46,821 nucleotides of DNA from Xanthoparmelia taractica (GCA_033085395.1 JANQBS010000286.1:1-46821), one strand, 5' to 3'; positions 8,761-18,133 are shown, counted from the stretch's first letter. Made by a program: numbers and translations. Notes: generated from the letters alone by a model not told the origin.

Positions 8761-9417
8761 ATGATTAATTGTTTATTGCTTCTAAATGAGACTTTTACTA
8801 ACGGTTATAGGCAGGAAGTCTTAGATCTTATCTCTATGCTTTCTATAAGTTCGGGTGTTTTTGTTGTAATTAGTAAGAACCCTGTAGTTTCAGTGTTGTT
8901 TTTGATAGCACTATTTATAAACATAGCCTGCTATTTACTAGTATTAGGTCTAAACTTTATAGGCCTATCTTATCTATTGGTTTATGTTGGAGCTGTATCA
9001 ATCTTATTTTTGTTTATACTCATGTTAATAAATGTGAGAATATCTGAACTTTTAAGTGATACTACTAATAGCATACCATTAGGGCTATTAATAATTGTGT
9101 CTTTTAATTCATTTGTACATGAAATACTACCTCTTGATTTATCAAACTTTAATCTAAACATGATATCAGGATCTTTTACGTCTTATGATTATATTAAGTA
9201 TATAAATCGATTTTTATATCTCTCTATTAGTGATAATAGTGAAAGAATGTTTGTAACTTCTAAAACCTGAGATGGTAATCTGGCAGAAACAACACATATA
9301 ACAAGTATAGGTAATATTATGTATACAAGTTATTCTATATGGCTTATAATAACATCAATAATACTATTATTAGCTATGGTTGGTACTATCGTTATAACTA
9401 TAAAACAAAAGGATTAA
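8761..9417 (+). CDS. nad6: NADH dehydrogenase subunit 6
   Basis: 218 residues, ATG to TAA. A membrane subunit of complex I in the proton-pumping arm. Hydrophobic helices lie at residues ~25-50, 50-75 and 80-102, with the family signature LLVYVGAVSILFLFILML. A polar loop follows, then a last helix (SIWLIITSIILLLAMVGTI) before the short KQKD tail. TGA at 9268-9270 is read as Trp. Length and layout are normal for ascomycete Nad6. It sits alone between trnR and trnV, about 200 bases after trnR. Identity is secure. Confidence 0.95.
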
Positions 9418-9460
9418 ACTAGTATATTTATCATTTTCTTCTTCTGATCTTTCTTCTTCT

Positions 9461-9532
9461 AGGGAATTAGCTCAATGGTAGAGCAACCGTTTTACACACG
9501 GAGGGTTAGGTGTTCAAATCAGCTATTCCTTA
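9461..9532 (+). tRNA. trnV(uac): tRNA-Val (anticodon UAC)
   Basis: Acceptor AGGGAAT/ATTCCTT, D-stem GCTC/GAGC, anticodon loop tttacac, T-loop TTCAAAT. In most filamentous ascomycetes trnV lies in the cluster after rnl; here it stands upstream of cox3. A diverged second copy is at 11125. Confidence 0.9.
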
Positions 9533-9540
9533 TTGTTTAA

Positions 9541-9620
9541 AACTCTGTATTGTGTATCCGAGAGTTAGAATGTAAAAGTAATATAACTAATTTGGTATCA
9601 TGTTTTTCCCTGACCTGTTA
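9541..9620 (+). pseudogene. Displaced copy of the cox3 leader and start
   Basis: Matches 11206-11320: actctgtattgtgtatccgag, then gtaatataactaa.ttggta, then ccctgacctg, with an internal deletion of about 30 bases and a damaged ATG. Together with the trnV copies it shows that the whole trnV-cox3 start block was duplicated, with about 1.6 kb between the copies. Confidence 0.75.
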
Positions 9621-9683
9621 TTAGACTCTTTTTTATGATTAAGAAATTATTGCTTATAAGCATAAGTAATAACAGTATACCCC

Positions 9684-9720
9684 ATCCTCAGCCTTTTGTA
9701 TGTTTACCTCTGCAAAGTGG
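9684..9720 (+). pseudogene. Remnant of the Cox1 C-terminal module
   Basis: Reads HPQPFVCLPLQSG, similar to the PHAFVSLPLQS end of Cox1 seen at about 277-306 and 4080-4110. It sits just after the decayed cox3 start, the same gene-start-then-cox1-end order as in the chimeric ORF at 3832. Confidence 0.55.
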
Positions 9721-9810
9721 TTTTTTTTTCTTCTAGGTTTAACATCATCAGAAACAAATTAAGAAAACCTCCTTTTTTGTTTTTCTTGTAACAACTTTTA
9801 TTACTTGAGG

Positions 9811-9838
9811 GTATAAATTTCCAACTAGATTCTTATTG
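9811..9838. repeat. 28-bp direct repeat (second copy at 10921-10950)
   Basis: The string tataaatttccaactagattc followed by ttattg, preceded by cttgaggg/cttgagga, occurs at both ends of the 9.94-10.9 kb insert. It may mark the borders of that segment. Confidence 0.75.
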
Positions 9839-9940
9839 CATGAGTTAAATCTGTCAGCTTATTATCCTTTATTTAGTTGTATGTTCGCACTATGTAGTGT
9901 TGCTAATTTAAAGCTAAATAAAATTAGCAAGATTACATAG

Positions 9941-10405
9941 GCTAATGCGGAATTTTTAGCTTTAGCTATTACGTATTTAGTTGCATACGCTAATGCTTAT
10001 AATTCTGAGTTTTTAACAGGTTATACTTCTGAACTTTTTTTAGCTATATTGTCAACGTTTATCTTACAAATAATCCAAGCTAAACAATATATGGGTGGTG
10101 ATACACTTACAAGAATAACAACTTTTTTTGCCGTAAATTCTAATGCTTTTGCTTGAGGTTCTGCCAGTGATAGTTATGGAGCTAGTGCAGGTGCTTCTGG
10201 TCATGTATCCCAGACTGCTACAAGTTCAGGTGACAATCATCATCCAACCCCTGCGCAAATTGAACGTGTGCTTTCGGATATAACACCAGAGATTAGTCAA
10301 CTGTTCTCAAACCCCGCTGAGTTCTTTAGGCGATTAGTACGTGAAAGTGTACTTGACAATATCCCTGTATTGTCAAATACTTTTAAGAGTGAAGTAGCCC
10401 GGTAA
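9941..10405 (+). CDS. Membrane/linker ORF fragment lacking a clear start
   Basis: Open from after TAG 9938-9940 to TAA 10403-10405, 154 codons, reading TGA 10155 as Trp. The first ATG is only at about 10090. Order: hydrophobic region (AEFLALAITYLVAYANAY and FLAILSTFILQII), a Gly/Ser/Ala-rich linker (GSASDSYGASAGASG), then a polar C-terminal domain (ERVLSDITPEISQLFSNPAEF). This is the same plan as the nad5 and nad3 extensions and the ORFs at 13914 and 45164. It is probably a C-terminal part whose host gene start was lost. No family was recognised. Confidence 0.45.
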
Positions 10406-10443
10406 GTCCTGCGTAGATCACCAGCTGTACCAGGTATACCTTG

Positions 10444-10527
10444 TTTTCTTCTTTTTCTTCATTTTTCCTTCCTTTTTCCTTCATGATGAAGGAAAAAGGA
10501 AGGAAAATCTGAAGAAAAAGAAGAAAA
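10444..10527. repeat. Polypyrimidine/polypurine hairpin with ~40-bp arms
   Basis: The left arm (tttcttctttttcttca then tttccttcctttttccttca) pairs almost perfectly with the right arm after a one-base centre at about 10485. The right arm then runs on as gaagaaaaa repeats to about 10558. It is one of the best members of a dispersed hairpin family. Confidence 0.85.
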
Positions 10528-11049
10528 AGAAGAAAAAGAAGAAAAAGATGAAGCAAGAAGTTTTAGATTATTGACATTATAAAGCGCTTAACTCTAAAGT
10601 CATTATTGAAATGAATAGGGTTAATATTGTTAAAGAAAAAGGTATATCCTCACCGCTAGCAAATACTATTATGGAGGAGCGTATGACAATGATGAAAGCT
10701 TTTAAAAATGTTTCCTTTTATCTTTTTTTTTTATGAAAGCTATCTTTGGTGAGTTAAATCATAATAATAAAATAAACATAAGAAGGCACATGCCTGGTTA
10801 CGTGGATAATGAAACGGCTAGTGACAATGATTAATTTGTTAGTTAAAGATGCAATTTTTAAAATCAGGACAAAAAACACAATATGAATAGGCTGAAAACA
10901 CCCTAGATTGTCGTACTTGAGGATATAAATTTCCAACTAGATTCTTATTGAGTGTATTCTATACTAAGTGTATTACCTATATAATTTACCTTTGACTTTT
11001 TTGTGGTAAAAACTCTATAGTATATATTGTTATATGAGATGCCATGTTT

Positions 11050-11085
11050 CATTTTCTTCTTCTTCATTTTGAGAAGAAGAAAATG
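11050..11085. repeat. Pyrimidine/purine hairpin before the second trnV copy
   Basis: cattttcttcttc pairs with gaagaagaaaatg around a short loop. Same family as the hairpins at 13.4, 30.1, 31.3 and 31.8 kb. Confidence 0.85.
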
Positions 11086-11124
11086 GAGAACAAGGAAATG
11101 AATAAGAAAATCAGAAGAAATATG

Positions 11125-11196
11125 AGGGAATTAGCTTAACGGTAAAGCAACTGTTTTACACAAGCAGGGATAGCTGTTCAAATCAGCTCTTCTTTA
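11125..11196 (+). tRNA. Second tRNA-Val-like gene, diverged
   Basis: Clear copy of trnV at 9461. Acceptor AGGGAAT/CTTCTTT keeps six pairs with two G-U, D-stem GCTT/AAGC and T-stem AGCTG/CAGCT are intact. The anticodon arm is altered: aligned like copy 1 the anticodon is UAC but two stem pairs are lost; a better five-pair stem (CTGTT/AGCAG) would present ACA. It may be a decaying duplicate or a tRNA of changed identity. It directly precedes the cox3 leader. Confidence 0.6.
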
Positions 11197-11205
11197 TTTT
11201 TTTTT

Positions 11206-11246
11206 ACTCTGTATTGTGTATCCGAGATGTATAATGTGAGAGTAAT
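11206..11246 (+). promoter_or_regulatory. Shared leader string upstream of cox3
   Basis: ctctgtattgtgtatccgag lies ~35 bases before the cox3 ATG. Versions of it precede the decayed cox3 start (9542) and the atp8-like ORF (1652). Conservation in three leaders fits a promoter or RNA-processing signal, but it could simply be duplicated DNA. Confidence 0.4.
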
Positions 11247-13778
11247 ATGACTAACTTGGTAAGAAGTAATTTTCAAGCCCATCCATTTCATCTTGTTTCT
11301 CCTTCACCCTGACCTGTCTTCACGTCCATATCTCTTTTAGCTTTAACTACATCAGGTGTTTTAACAATGCATGGCTTTTCCTTTGTACAGGATTTTCTCT
11401 ACATGGCTTTACTTCTAGTAATCTTAACCATGTCATTTTGATTTAGAGACGTTATTAGTGAGGCAACATACTTAGGTAATCATACTTTAGCTGTACAGAG
11501 GGGTCTAAATATGGGATTTGCCTTGTTTATAGTTAGTGAAGCATTATTCTTTATGGCTATTTTTTGAACATTTTTTCATAGTGCGTTATCACCTTCTCCA
11601 GAATTGGGGGCTCAGTGACCACCTAAGGGTATAGATTCTGTTAATCCGTTTGAGCTACCCTTATTAAACACAGTTATATTATTATCATCAGGTTTTACAG
11701 TTACTTATGCCCACCATTCTTTAATACAGGGAAATAGAAAAGGAGCCTTGAATGGTACAGTGCTTACTGTAGTGTTAGCCTTAATATTTACTGGTTTACA
11801 AGGTTTAGAATATACAGTTTCTTCATTTACATTATCCGACAGCACATATGGTTCCTGTTTCTACTTCGGGACAGGTTTTCATGGGTTAAATAACGTAGCC
11901 CCTTATATAATTATATATATTTTACTTAAAACAAAAGAAATTTATATTAATAACAAATTATTAATACATATTGCTTCTGATTTTTCTTGTTCTTCTTCTT
12001 CTTCATTTTCTTCTTTTCAAAAGAAAGAAAAAGAAGAAAATGATAATGATAAAAAAGCTAATACTTATTGTTTACAAAAAAATTTCTTAGAATGATTTGT
12101 AGGATTTACAGATGCACAAGGTAATTTTAATATAAAGATTACTGGATTAAGTGAAAATACTTTTAAGAATGCTCAGTTTACATTTCAAATAGGTCTACAT
12201 AAGGATGATGAAGCTGTGTTAAATTATATTATGAATACTTTAAAATGTGGACATATATGTAAATCAAAAGATAGAATAAATTATTTTGTAAATGATAGAA
12301 ATTCTTTATTACATGTAATATTACCTATATTTGACTCTGTTAATCTTAATAGTTCAAAATATCATCATTTTGTATTATTTAAAAAAGCAGTCACATTAGT
12401 TAAAGATAAAAGTCATTTATCTCATACAGGTAAATTAGTAATAATTAATTGTAAAAAAGAAATGAATAATATGTCTGGCAAATGAATACCAAGTTCTATT
12501 AATATTAAAATTACTAAGTTTTGATTAGCAGGGTTTATTGACGGACATGGCACGTTTTCAACTAATAAGTTTGTACCTAGGTTTAAATTAGAAAATCATA
12601 TTAAGGAGTTACAATTATATAATAAAATTAAAGAATTCCTTAATCTAGGTAATTTAATATTAAGAACAGATAGAGTTAATAGTAGCCCCCTTGTAGTTTT
12701 AGAAGTTAATAGAATAAAAGAACTTATAGAAGTATTAATTCCATTAATGTATGATAGTGATACTATTATATTAAAATCTTTAAAGTCTAAAGATTTCTCT
12801 TTATGATTAAATTTAGTTAATATCTATTATAAAGGTTATCACACTATATCTGAAGGTCATTCTTTATTCGCTGCTATAAAATTACATATTAATAAGCATA
12901 CAATGAGAACTAATACTTATTTACTTGATAATATGCAACGTATTTCCATTCATGAAATAGAAAATCTAATCTCTAAACTTTATTTAATTGATAGTCCATA
13001 TGTGATTAAACAGGGAGCAAGGTATTATAGAGATACTGATAAATTAGTAAGTGAAGCTACAAATCTTATTGTTATAGATAGTAGTGGTAAGAAAACTATT
13101 TATCCTAGTATGAGCGATTGTGCTAAAAACCTTAACATAGGAAGGAATAAAATTAAACAATGTTTAATTTCAGCTGAAGCCTATAAAGGTTATAAGTTTG
13201 TTTTAAGTTAATATATATATTTATTATTGCAAATAGAGTTAATAGCAAGAAAGTCTTGTTGTTTTTTTCATCAGAATCAGAATCAGAATCAGAATCAGAA
13301 TCAGAATCAGAAATAGATGAAAAAAATCACTAAGATAATTTGCTGCCAATGATATATTGTTAGGCAATATATAAAGGTTCAACGACTAGCCAATAAATAT
13401 TATGTTATTTTAATTTTTCTGATTTTTCTTCTTCATTTTCTTCTTCTCAATAAGAAGAAGAAAAAGAAGAAGAAAATGGAAAGAGATAAAAGTAAAAGAA
13501 TGGCATTAAACTCTACATATAAAAAATGAAACTTCTATATTATCGAAGTTTCATTAGACTTATATGAATACATAGTCTGAACAATAATGTGAGTTATTGA
13601 AACATTTGTACATGTAATGATAGGGACTGCTTTTATAGGGGTAGGCTTATGAAGGGTATTAGCTTATCATTTTTCTGAAAACCATCATCTGGGTTTGGAG
13701 TCTTCTATACTTTATTGGCACTTTGTTGATATTGTTTGATTAATCCTTTTTATTTCTATTTATTATTGAGGATCTTAA
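11247..13778 (+). CDS. cox3: Cytochrome c oxidase subunit 3 (two exons)
   Basis: Exon 1 is 11247-11886 (213 codons plus one base) and exon 2 is 13609-13778, giving 269 residues, the normal length. It is a membrane core subunit of complex IV. Signatures: AHPFHLVSPSPWPVFTS at the N-terminus, FRDVISEATYLGNHT, SEALFFMAIFWTFFHSALSP, GTGFHG at the splice point, then MIGTAFIGVGLWR and the closing YWHFVDIVW...YYWGS. The splice follows a T and the intron ends in G, as group I introns do, restoring FHG-L-HV. The leader and the 3' end both have decayed duplicates in the window (9541 and 15291). Confidence 0.95.
11887..13211 (+). CDS. LAGLIDADG homing endonuclease in the cox3 intron
   Basis: Reads in frame from cox3 exon 1 with no stop until TAA 13209, so it is probably made as an exon-1 fusion and matured. 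Two LAGLIDADG motifs, FVGFTDAQGNF (~12095) and LAGFIDGHGTF (~12525), then a C-terminal NUMOD1-like helix-turn-helix region (YPSMSDCAKNLNIGRNKIKQ). It would cut intronless cox3 and may help splicing. A purine hairpin (11981-12042) is inserted in frame upstream of the first motif, coding a Ser run then a Lys/Glu run. The catalytic acidic residues (D in DAQG, D in DGHG) are present, so it may be active. Confidence 0.85.
13261..13328. repeat. Hairpin holding a (tcagaa)n hexamer array
   Basis: About seven tcagaa units between inverted ends ttttttcatc and gatgaaaaaa, in the cox3 intron after the ORF stop. Confidence 0.8.
13425..13478. repeat. Pyrimidine/purine hairpin in the cox3 intron
   Basis: ttttcttcttc...ttcttctcaat pairs with aagaagaag...gaagaagaaaa. 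Same family as 31297-31366, including the central tcaataag. Confidence 0.85.
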
Positions 13779-13913
13779 TTATAAGTATAAAAATAAATAT
13801 GTTAAACTTCATGGTAACCTTTACCGATAAATTGCTTGTTCTTATCTTAGTATATTTTTGCAGATCTTTAAGAAAAAAAATTAGGAAAGTATGTAGAAAC
13901 ACATATTACTACT

Positions 13914-14555
13914 ATGTTTTCTCGTTTCATTCTTAGAATTTTTCCACCTAAACTCTTTAGCGTTTGTTCTATGCTTGTCTCTAAATTAAATGAAAATTGT
14001 ATTAAAGGCTGTTATTGCTTGTTACATAAATACCCTTCTGTTTTATTGACGTTAGTTAGCTATTACTCGGTTTATTCCGAATTTTCTAAGAAATATCCCA
14101 CTATTTTATTATGGTTAAAAAAGGCCTATTGTGTTTTATTTTTAATTGTTATATGTAGTGGTGACCCATATTTATATATCGTGTTTGCCGCTTTTAGCGC
14201 TAGTAATTTAATGCTTATATATATTTGTGATATTAAGCCTTATTTCTCAATAAAACATCCTCTTCTATACTGGTTTTTTATAACTATTTCCTTGCTAATA
14301 ATTGTTTATAGCCTTATGGTTTTAGCACACATAGGGCTAACTTATATATATACTAAGATTCCTGGTGAGCCTGCGGGAGGGGGACCAAGTGGGAACGGAC
14401 CACAAGGAAGCCAAGGAGGACCGCCGGGTGACAAGAACCCTAATCCTCATATGCCACAGGACTCTACTGAGGAATACCGGTCAAAAAAAGCAAAAGTGGC
14501 AAAGTATAATGCATGATACCGAAAAAGTAGTCTTTTTAACGAAAAAAAAAGATAA
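13914..14555 (+). CDS. Membrane protein with collagen-like linker, frame A
   Basis: 213 residues, ATG to TAA 14553, with TGA 14514 read as Trp. Hydrophobic helices at about 14110-14220 and 14270-14350 are followed by a Gly/Pro-rich collagen-like linker (GEPAGGGPSGNGPQGSQGG), then a basic stretch with KKAKVAKYNA. The nad3 extension has the same order and a similar RRASRAKYN motif. It starts 135 bases after the cox3 stop and lies between cox3 and the displaced cox3 3' end, so it is the likely cargo of an insertion at the cox3 terminus. A run of nine A (14542-14550) lies at its end, where a second basic frame takes over. Not a recognised family. Confidence 0.6.
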
Positions 14556-14835
14556 TAATGGGCAAACCCCTCGAGATAGAGCTCTAAGTAAAAGGAGGGA
14601 ACGCAGAAAAAATGAGCGTGAAAAAGCGGCAGAGTCTAAAGCAAGAAACCGAAATAGTAGGGAGGATGAGCTTAAAGAACTTAATAAACTTGAAAGGAAA
14701 AGACAAAGTAATAGAGCATATCAAAAATCTGATAAAGGTAAAGCAACACAAAAGAGGTATAGAATGAGTGAAAAGGGAATTAATACTAAGAAAAATAATA
14801 ATATATTAAATTCTATACCTTCGGTAAATGAGTAA
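14521..14835 (+). CDS. Basic, coiled-coil-like continuation, frame B
   Basis: A second frame, shifted relative to frame A, is open through this region and ends at TAA 14833. It is dense in Arg/Lys/Glu/Asn: KRRERRKNEREKAAESKARN, then QKSDKGKATQKRYRMSEKG. The strong amino-acid bias and the handover at the A9 run suggest that A and B were once, or still are, one protein joined by a frameshift. Alternatives: a sequencing indel in the A run, or simple decay. It could bind nucleic acid, by composition only. Confidence 0.45.
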   Translation, partial: EKVVFLTKKKDNNGQTPRDRALSKRRERRKNEREKAAESKARNRNSREDELKELNKLERKRQSNRAYQKSDKGKATQKRYRMSEKGINTKKNNNILNSIPSVNE

Positions 14836-15004
14836 ATACTATATACATATCATACTTTATATCACTATCTTTAATTCCAGTTTATTTATATCTTGTTTAT
14901 TCCTTTCTATCTCATTTTTAAGGTATTCTAAATAATTAGGTGTAAAGGGTGAAAACTTCTCTTGCGGATGCTCATTATTTCGCAACAGCAAAAAAACCTC
15001 TTTT

Positions 15005-15280
15005 TTACTGATTACATGATATAGATTTATCTCAACTATGTTTGTCCTCCGATACAGAACTTGGTTTATTAAGGGTTGTAGCACAGGCTGTATCTATTTG
15101 TTCTTGTTTTTGTTGTAGCGAAACTTCTGCTGCAGCAATCTCTAGACTTTGTTGCTCAACAATATTTTTGTATAGTGTTTTACCTTTATATTAAGTATAT
15201 TCATTAAGATCGAAGTCATTAGGATTTATTATATGCTCTTTTCCTTTGGCTATACTGCAAAAGTCACTACTAGTATCAGT
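15005..15280 (-). pseudogene. Minus-strand ORF remnant
   Basis: On the minus strand one frame runs from about 15280 (CSIAKGKEHIINPNDFDLNE, TAA at 15193-15191) and on to TAA 15007-15005 (EIAAAEVSLQQKQEQIDTAC, a helical Gln/Glu/Ala stretch). One internal stop and no clear start mark it as a fragment. A shorter minus frame at 14857-15084 overlaps it and is less convincing. Minus-strand coding is otherwise almost absent here. Unknown family. Confidence 0.35.
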
Positions 15281-15290
15281 ATCAGTATGT

Positions 15291-15420
15291 GTAGGCTTAT
15301 GAAGAGTATTAGCTTATTACTTTACTGAAAAGCATTATCTGGGTCTATAATCTTCTATACTTTATTGACATTTTGTTGAGATTGTATGATTAATTCTTTT
15401 TATTTCTATTTATAATGTAG
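15291..15420 (+). pseudogene. Displaced, decayed copy of the cox3 3' end
   Basis: Aligns base for base with 13641-13770: gtaggcttatgaagagtatta against gtaggcttatgaagggtatta, through tcttctatactttattgaca to the end, with scattered substitutions that create a stop where exon 2 has Glu. It is the old or duplicate cox3 terminus, pushed 1.65 kb downstream by an inserted segment. Confidence 0.85.
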
Positions 15421-15460
15421 TTAGTATACTTATTACATTATACGTACGAGTAATATAAAA

Positions 15461-15531
15461 ACGGCCATAGGTTAATGGCAGACTGCTCGTCTTCCAAACG
15501 ATGTGTGCCGATTCGAGTTCGGCTGGCCGTA
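15461..15531 (+). tRNA. trnG(ucc): tRNA-Gly (anticodon UCC)
   Basis: Perfect acceptor ACGGCCA/TGGCCGT, loop cttccaa, T-stem GCCGA/TCGGC. First of the pre-rnl cluster. Confidence 0.95.
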
Positions 15532-15545
15532 AATTATAAGATCAA

Positions 15546-15618
15546 GGGTTAGTATCTTAATTGGTAAAGAGCTTTCTTGTCGAGAAGGATTATGTCGGAT
15601 CGTACCCGATCTAACTCG
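15546..15618 (+). tRNA. trnD(guc): tRNA-Asp (anticodon GUC)
   Basis: Acceptor GGGTTAG/CTAACTC, anticodon stem CTTTC/GAAGG with loop ttgtcga. Confidence 0.95.
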
Positions 15619-15676
15619 TTTATAATTTTTTCTTGCTCCAATTTGTCCTGCCTGCCTTTATCCTAAGAGAAAATGA

Positions 15677-15758
15677 GGAAAAATTGCCATTGGTAAGGCA
15701 GAATATTTGCTAAATATTGTGTAATAAACACCTGGATGTTCGAATCATCTTTTTTCCG
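15677..15758 (+). tRNA. trnS(gcu): tRNA-Ser (anticodon GCU)
   Basis: Acceptor GGAAAAA/TTTTTCC, anticodon stem AATAT/ATATT with loop ttgctaa, and a long variable arm (gtgtaataaacac) as in class II tRNAs. Confidence 0.92.
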
Positions 15759-15841
15759 TAACTATTAAAAATTCAAGTAAAAAATAATAAATCTAGTGGT
15801 TGTTAATATTTTAGGATGGTATTTTTTGTATTTAAAATAAA

Positions 15842-15913
15842 GATTCCTTAACTTAACTGGTAAAGTATGCTTTTGATAAGAGTAGGTTCGGCGTTCAAAC
15901 CGCTGAGGAATCA
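15842..15913 (+). tRNA. trnI(gau): tRNA-Ile (anticodon GAU)
   Basis: Acceptor GATTCCT/AGGAATC, loop ttgataa. In related fungi trnW usually follows; it is absent here. Confidence 0.93.
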
Positions 15914-15963
15914 TTTACTAGTATATTTATCATTTTCTTCTGATTTTCTTCATCTGAAATACA

Positions 15964-16049
15964 AGAGAATTGTCTGAGTGGTTTAAGGTGATAAGCTTGA
16001 AACTTATTTGGTTAAAATGATCACATCCGTTCGAATCGGATATTCTCTG
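15964..16049 (+). tRNA. trnS(uga): tRNA-Ser (anticodon UGA)
   Basis: Acceptor AGAGAAT/ATTCTCT, anticodon stem ATAAG/CTTAT with loop cttgaaa, long variable arm. Confidence 0.93.
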
Positions 16050-16113
16050 AAGTAATAATAGACATATTATATAAATATTATATTATTTATATAAAAAATT
16101 ATATATTTATACA

Positions 16114-16186
16114 CGGGTTAGAGCCAGGTTGGTTAGGCGTCTCATTTGGGTTGAGGATGTGTTATGTTCGAATCATAATGACCCGA
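16114..16186 (+). tRNA. trnP(ugg): tRNA-Pro (anticodon UGG)
   Basis: Acceptor CGGGTTA/TGACCCG, loop tttgggt. Directly precedes rnl, as usual in this group. Confidence 0.93.
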
Positions 16187-17499
16187 TTTATCTTATTATA
16201 AACAATAAAAATGATAAAATAGATTATAAATATAATCTACACTAGTAGCATAAGTGATATGGAAAGTATTATTTTTGTCATTTAAAATAAAATGACGAAC
16301 CAGTATACAAAGAGATTGTTATGGAATCATAGCTATATATCAAAGAGAGCTTCTCAAGGTCGGCTGAAACGTGTGATACAAACGATACATGCACGAAGTG
16401 CATGTTCAACTCTAATAATAAATTATGTGTCTTAAATAAACGAAGTGAATTGAAATATCTTACTAACTTCAGGAAAACAAATCAAAAGAGATTCTTTAAG
16501 TAATGTGAATGAAATAAGAAAAGTCTTAAACAAGTAAATTGGAGTGCATATCTGTTTGAATAAAAGGGGAACCTTCCTCTAAGACTAAATATGATATATA
16601 TGTGATAGCGAAAAGTACCGTGAGGGAAATGATTGAAATAGCAATCTTATAAGCAGCTCAAAAAAAGTTTAAATAAACGAGTAGAGCGTACCTTTTGCAT
16701 AAGGGGTCAGCAAGTTAATGTTTGATGCGAGCAGTATAGAAGTTTAGAATTAAGAGTTGCTTTACATATTGCGTAGATAAAACAATTATGATATAATAAT
16801 GTAGTATCAAAGATTAGACCCGAAGCTTAGTGATCTTACTATAATCAGGAATATAAAAGTCCGAACGGGTTATCGTTGTATAGATATCCGAAGAATTGTG
16901 GTAAGTTAGTGAAAGACAATACTGACTAAGATAGCTGGTATAAAATAGTTTAAGCAGCTGTTCATGCCAGTTTGTGGGAGTGAACCTCCTGCTACAAACC
17001 ATCAAATTGACGGGAAAGCCCTTAAGCAGTTTCTACCAAGCGGACGTAGTAATACAGTACGTGGCACAGGTAATTACTCGTGGTATGGTAAAAAAGGAAC
17101 TGATCAGTGAAAGCTAATGGGTAATCCGCAGCCAAACACCTAGTGCCTAACTTTAGGCATGGTGTGCAGTTCATCGACTAAACGTTGGTTGGCGAAAGCT
17201 TAAAATATAGTCAAACCTCATCTGAAAGGATGCAGATTAGCATAGTATTATAATAAATCGTGGTGTACCGTCATATTTTGTTGACATGGTACAATAGTTT
17301 CACAATAATTGCCTTTTTCAATAAATGTATTAAATATAAAAATAAAAACTATGAATAATTTTAAAATAACACTTGGTATAGAAAAATTCGCTTCACATCT
17401 ACTCTTAATAAGTTATATTTAGTTAAACCTATAACATCTTACACTAATTGTCATATAGAGAAAGGTAACATTTTTACTGCTAAAAATTATGCCGAGAAA

Positions 17500-18133
17500 G
17501 GTGTAATTTACTGCTGGGTAAACAACATTAACAATAAATGTTATGTGGGTAGTTTTACTTTGAGGTTATACAAGTATTATAGTGTAAAAAGTCTTCAGAA
17601 TAGTAAAAGTGCAATATACACTTCATTGTTGAAATACGGTTACTCTAACTTTAGCCTTCACATATTAGAGTATTGTAATTAGGATGAAACTATAAAAAAA
17701 GAATAGCACTATATTAATTTGTTGGAACCTCAGTATAACATACTAAAAAAAAGCTGGGTCTTTACTGGGTTTTATACATAGTGATAAAACTATTAAGACA
17801 CTGATAAATCGCATAGTAAGTACAGAAACTAGAGATAACTTGTCAGTAGCGGCTGCTGAAAGAATCTATTCAGATAAAGAAAAAACTAATATCTCGAATT
17901 GTCATCTAGGCAAAAAACTGTCGTTAGCTACACGTACTAAAATTTCTGATTCTGCTACTGAACTGTGAGATAATGCGGTGCAGGTTAAGAATACTCAACT
18001 GGGCACAACCGAACGATATTCCAGCTTAACTGCCTCAGCTAACAGCTTATAAGTATCTAGAACTGCCATCAGTAAAGCTATACATACAGGTAAGTTGCTT
18101 AGAAATAGGTGACTATTAACTTATATTACATAA
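17500..18133 (+). pseudogene. Decayed GIY-YIG homing endonuclease in the rnl intron
   Basis: Reads GVIYCWVNNINNKCYVGSFT, a GIY-YIG motif pair with the first element altered (VIY...YVG). Then KYGYSNFSLHILEYC and EPQYNIL, typical of the family, with at least two in-frame stops (near 17682 and 17705) and a frameshift near 17760. The C-terminal half has NUMOD3/NUMOD1-like stretches (GKKLSLATRTKIS; SRTAISKAIHTGKLLRNRWL). Non-functional as written. Confidence 0.7.

Larger units (their letters stand above)
11887..13608 (+). other. Group I intron in cox3
   Basis: Boundaries are set by restoring the Cox3 reading (exon ends T, intron ends G). It carries a LAGLIDADG ORF fused to exon 1 and two hexamer/purine hairpins after the ORF. 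The core motif near the 3' end, catagtctgaac at about 13570-13582, fits the S element of a group I intron. Confidence 0.85.

Noticed and set aside
8308..13310. The hexamer arrays at 8308 and 13273 as a CRISPR array
   Set aside because: Units are six bases with no spacers; they are simple tandem repeats in a mitochondrial genome.
13736..13936. A 66-residue frame overlapping the end of cox3
   Set aside because: It overlaps cox3 exon 2 in another frame and shows only AT-rich hydrophobic composition.
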